A stretch of DNA of 64,000 nt from Anaerophaga thermohalophila DSM 12881 (GTDB taxonomy: Bacteria > Bacteroidota > Bacteroidia > Bacteroidales > Marinilabiliaceae), in contig NZ_AEWI01000024.1 of NCBI RefSeq assembly GCF_000191885.1, positions 1-64,000 on the forward strand, written 5' to 3'. This document shows positions 61,202 through 64,000 of this stretch, piece by piece; positions within the stretch are counted from its first letter, which is position 1; each line of letters starts with the position of its first letter. A program made the translations under genes and the position numbers. The notes under the pieces are model-generated. The model was not told the origin of the DNA, searched no databases, and saw only the letters and a list, made by a program, of their open reading frames with translations.

Positions 61202-62704
61202 TTAATTTAGTACAAAATCAATATACAATTGTGGGTTCATCAGGCTTTCGGCTGCCAGGGTGCAATATTCGACGATGGGTGTGGCAAACACACCGCCCAA
61301 AATAATGATAAGGGCCATTCCTCCCGAAGACCATGTCATCCAGGCTGAACTATGTTTTAGATCAGCCTCGTAGGTTAGTTTTCTTTGTTTTATTTTTTTA
61401 TTTTCAGGTTCGGCCTTCCAGAACACTTCCATCCAGATTTTGACCATTGAAAACAATGTAAAAAAACCGACAAAAAGCGCAACAAGAGCAATGCCCATAT
61501 ATTTGGCTTCAATTCCGGCTTTAATCAGCAGGTATTTTCCGATGAAACCACTCAGGGGAGGTAACCCGGCCAGGCTGAAGGCCGAAATAAAGAAAAACGC
61601 TGCCCAGAGCGGGTGTTCTTTGTAGAAATTACCCAGTGTTTTCAGGTTAAGGGTTCCTTTCCGGGTATGCACGTAACCTGCTACCAGGAAGGCATTGGTT
61701 TTGGATATCATGTTATGGGCCAGGAAATAGATGGCTCCTGCCAGTCCTGCCACAGTAAAAAGGCCGAGTCCCATCACTGCGTAACCCACCTGGCTGATGA
61801 TGTGAAACGACAGTATTTTGCGGAAATCGAACTGCGATGTGGCGGTAATGACTCCTATCACCATGCTTAGTCCTGCGACCCATAAAATCAAAGGCTGCCA
61901 GAAATCGTTGTGCTGATGCAAAAAGAGCGTGTAGAATCTGATGAGCGAATAGATGCCTACTTTGGTAAGTAATCCGGCAAACAAGGCTGTTACTACGGGT
62001 GGAGGGGTATGATACGATGCAGGAAGCCAGAAGAAGAAAGGCACCAGTGCCCCTTTTATGGCAAAGCCCACGAATATCAGTATGAATGAAGGATTGATCT
62101 CGGGTGGCATGGTATCAAATTCCATTAGTTTGGCGGCAATATCGGCCATATTAAGAGTCCCAAGCTTGCCGTAAAGTAATCCAATGCCGGCCACAAAAAA
62201 GAAGGATGATATGAGATTGAGGATAAGATATTTGACCGAACCTTCGAGCTGGTTACGTTCCCCGCCATGGCTCATTAGGATAAAGGAGGCCATGAGCATG
62301 ACTTCGAACCACACATAGAGGTTAAAGACATCGCCGGCCAGAAAGCTGCCGTTGACACCCATCAGTATACCGAAGGCAAAAAGATAAAAGCCGAAACTTT
62401 TGCGTTTGACGTCGAGGGCATGCACCGAAAAGGCCATGGTTGCCAGAAAGACAATGGCAGCCACCAGCACCATCATGGCACTGAAACGATCGGCCACCAG
62501 TGTTATTCCGTATGGCGCCGGCCAATTGCCCATCTGAACCTTTAGCATTCCTGCACTCCCGGTTTCCAGAACCAGGATAACTGAAACTGCTAAATTAAGA
62601 GCGGCTGCTCCTACTGCTACATATTCCCGCCCGTGAAAGTGGCGGAAAAGAAAAGCAAAGATCATAAATGCCATCGGCAGAAAAACGGGTAACGATACTA
62701 TCAT
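61202..62704 (-). CDS. mrpD: Mrp Na+/H+ antiporter subunit D
   Basis: 500 residues and about 14 transmembrane helices, homologous to NuoM/NuoN. The proton-channel domain shows LYVWFEVMLMASFILMSHGG (conserved Glu in TM5), GLLTKVGIYSLIRFYTLFLH with the functional Lys, and ISKTNAFLVAGYVHTRKG. It forms one of two large ion-pumping subunits of the Mrp complex. Its ATG overlaps mrpC's stop by four bases. The C-terminal tail after TM14 is charged (WKAEPENKKIKQRK). Confidence 0.92.
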   Translation of the reverse strand: MIVSLPVFLPMAFMIFAFLFRHFHGREYVAVGAAALNLAVSVILVLETGSAGMLKVQMGNWPAPYGITLVADRFSAMMVLVAAIVFLATMAFSVHALDVKRKSFGFYLFAFGILMGVNGSFLAGDVFNLYVWFEVMLMASFILMSHGGERNQLEGSVKYLILNLISSFFFVAGIGLLYGKLGTLNMADIAAKLMEFDTMPPEINPSFILIFVGFAIKGALVPFFFWLPASYHTPPPVVTALFAGLLTKVGIYSLIRFYTLFLHQHNDFWQPLILWVAGLSMVIGVITATSQFDFRKILSFHIISQVGYAVMGLGLFTVAGLAGAIYFLAHNMISKTNAFLVAGYVHTRKGTLNLKTLGNFYKEHPLWAAFFFISAFSLAGLPPLSGFIGKYLLIKAGIEAKYMGIALVALFVGFFTLFSMVKIWMEVFWKAEPENKKIKQRKLTYEADLKHSSAWMTWSSGGMALIIILGGVFATPIVEYCTLAAESLMNPQLYIDFVLN

Positions 62705-63054
62705 TTTTGGTCGGTCTTACTAAGTTGGTCCAAATCGTGGGTTCCTGTCTTTTCAAAATACTTGTATTTCAGAGCGAGGATGTATGCAGAAATACCAAGA
62801 CTGATGACGATAGCTGTTAGTACCAGTGCCTGGGGTAGCGGATCGGTCATGGTTTCAAGCGACGCTTTCTCAGCCTGTTCTCCAATAAAGCTGATCCCGT
62901 TTCGCTGAATCCCTCCCGACAGGAAGATGATCAGGTTCGTTGCATTGCTGAGAACGAATACACCCAGTATCAGCTTAACAATACTTCTTCGCAGCAGCAG
63001 GTAAACACCGCATGCATATAAAAATCCTATAAATATTGCTATTATGAGTTCCAT
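62701..63054 (-). CDS. mrpC: Mrp Na+/H+ antiporter subunit C
   Basis: 117 residues, homologous to NuoK, with three transmembrane helices. LGVFVLSNATNLIIFLSGG and DPLPQALVLTAIVISLGISA are the conserved MrpC segments. It begins one base after mrpB ends. Confidence 0.92.
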   Translation of the reverse strand: MELIIAIFIGFLYACGVYLLLRRSIVKLILGVFVLSNATNLIIFLSGGIQRNGISFIGEQAEKASLETMTDPLPQALVLTAIVISLGISAYILALKYKYFEKTGTHDLDQLSKTDQK

Positions 63055-63055
63055 T

Positions 63056-63460
63056 TTAATTTAACACGTCCATTATGTTGGTTATTATTGATACTATCAT
63101 GCCGGTAACCAGAACAAACACACCGGTGTCGAACAAAAGTGGCGTTCCGATATGAATGTTGCCTATCGATAACCAAAGGCCGGTGAGTGGCGGATTCCCG
63201 GAGAATGTTGGGATAATGGCTGCCAGAAATGCCAGGAGCAATCCCGTCCCGATGATATAGCGCGGGTTGGTATGCAGTTTTTTCAGGACGGCTTCGGAAC
63301 CAAACACTATGGCATAAAACAGGAAGCCTGCCGCAGCTATGATGCCGGCAATAAAACCACCACCGGGGCGATTGTGTCCCCGTATCAGAAGAAAGATGGC
63401 AAAACCTGCCATCACATATAAAAACAGGTTGGCAATTCGTTCAAGAATCAAATTCTTCAT
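63056..63460 (-). CDS. mrpB: Mrp Na+/H+ antiporter subunit B
   Basis: 134 residues, four transmembrane helices. GHNRPGGGFIAGIIAAAGFL is the diagnostic MnhB motif, followed by GSEAVLKKLHTNPRYIIGTG and a distal GTPLLFDTGVFVLVTGMIVS. The start overlaps the mrpA stop by four bases. Confidence 0.92.
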   Translation of the reverse strand: MKNLILERIANLFLYVMAGFAIFLLIRGHNRPGGGFIAGIIAAAGFLFYAIVFGSEAVLKKLHTNPRYIIGTGLLLAFLAAIIPTFSGNPPLTGLWLSIGNIHIGTPLLFDTGVFVLVTGMIVSIITNIMDVLN

Positions 63461-64000
63461 TGTTTTTTCCCTTTTTTATTTAAATCCAGCTGCAGCAATG
63501 TAAATACACCGGCTGCAGCTAATGCCAGTACAGTGATTTCTCCCAGTGTGTCAAGCGCTCTGAAATCGACTAGTATCACGTTAACAATATTGCGGCCGTG
63601 CCCTTCCAGAAAACTGTTTTGGGCAAAAAATCCGGATACAGGCTCCTCTAAATTGACAAACCGTCCTTTCAGCACTACCAGGGTGACCATCACGCCGACA
63701 CCCGTCGCTATGATGGCATCCCTTATTCTTGTTCTTTTATCGGACAATTTGGCAAAATGAGGCAGATGGTAAATGACCATCACAAAAATGACCATTACGA
63801 TGGTTTCGACCAGGAACTGGGTAATGGCAAGATCGACAGCCCCGTAGAACATGTAAAATACCGAGATGCCATATCCCAGTACTCCCAGAGATATAATGGC
63901 TGAGAGACGTGAACGGGTAAATACCGCGAAGATGACGGCTAAGAGGGAGAATGCAAGAACCATGACCACGTGCATTCTTACAGGACCGGCTTCATCGGAA
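63457..64000 (-). CDS. mrpA: Mrp Na+/H+ antiporter subunit A, C-terminal part
   Basis: Partial: the frame is open through the window edge (SDEAGPVR precedes the ATG at 63975, which is internal). What is seen is the C-terminal region of MrpA, with LGYGISVFYMFYGAVDLAIT, QFLVETIVMVIFVMVIYHLP and VNVILVDFRALDTLGEITVL, corresponding to the NuoJ-like and DUF4040 parts. The NuoL-like body lies outside the window. It is the first known gene of the mrpA-G operon here. Confidence 0.87.
   Translation of the reverse strand, partial: SDEAGPVRMHVVMVLAFSLLAVIFAVFTRSRLSAIISLGVLGYGISVFYMFYGAVDLAITQFLVETIVMVIFVMVIYHLPHFAKLSDKRTRIRDAIIATGVGVMVTLVVLKGRFVNLEEPVSGFFAQNSFLEGHGRNIVNVILVDFRALDTLGEITVLALAAAGVFTLLQLDLNKKGKKQ

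Overview
The window is a chromosomal segment of a member of the Bacteroidota, most likely a free-living, possibly salt-adapted Bacteroidales/Marinilabiliales relative. The evidence is a bamD-rpoZ-coaBC-DUF4835-recN run with the Bacteroidota-type omega subunit, FadL/OmpP1 and DUF2807 proteins, LytS/LytTR signalling, TAnnTTTG-type -7 promoter boxes upstream of several genes, and many lipoprotein signal peptides. Nothing looks like a prophage, integrative element, CRISPR array or intact insertion sequence, and I saw no rRNA or tRNA.

Layout. 0.4-9 kb: glutamine synthetase family enzyme, HAD phosphatase, XRE-cupin regulator with an acyl-CoA ligase, a CBS-domain histidine kinase with a small unknown protein, and carboxynorspermidine decarboxylase. 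9-18.5 kb: LytTR/LytS two-component pair and a first RND efflux set (TolC, membrane fusion protein, pump, PII-like protein, TetR). 18.6-23.4 kb: carboxynorspermidine dehydrogenase, corrinoid adenosyltransferase, metallo-hydrolase and an alpha-oxoamine synthase of the sphingolipid/sulfonolipid type. 23.5-29.8 kb: core housekeeping run (bamD to recN, then fabI). 30-32.5 kb: cysD and cysN for sulfate activation. 32.7-39.7 kb: a second RND set with the same parts (TetR, TolC, fusion protein, pump, PII-like). 39.7-49.8 kb: FadL-type porin, a Tyr/Ser-rich lipoprotein, proS, pepT, sixA and queF-queE-queC. 50-55.2 kb: PagL-like deacylase, DUF2807 lipoprotein, Rrf2 regulator, porin and two YceI-type proteins. 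55.7-60 kb: lipid kinase, PAP2 phosphatase, small HTH-like protein, sugar nucleotidyltransferase. 60.2 kb to the end: an mrp Na+/H+ antiporter operon (G to A, with A cut by the window edge).

The main novelty is in the intergenic DNA. Two families of short repeats without coding capacity occur again and again. R1 is about 143 bp, almost wholly palindromic, has terminal inverted repeats that begin TGAGTGCAGTATAAAAAGC, carries two different exchangeable cores and is flanked by AT-rich 4-5 bp direct repeats (MITE-like). R2 is about 100 bp per unit, sometimes tandem, running from GAAACGAGCATG to CATGCGAGTTCCATC and GATGAAA. It has a terminal hairpin whose two arms co-vary between copies (CATCCG/CGGATG against CATCAG/CTGATG), and in three cases it sits in the loop of an unrelated palindrome, once inside an R1 copy. 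The ends of these repeats supply the start codons of sixA and cysD and the stop codon of the LytTR gene. Hexamer to octamer tandem arrays and remnants of dead genes (NhaD antiporter, an endonuclease/exonuclease/phosphatase protein, a small membrane protein) fill much of the rest.

All assignments come from reading motifs and context; no database search was run.
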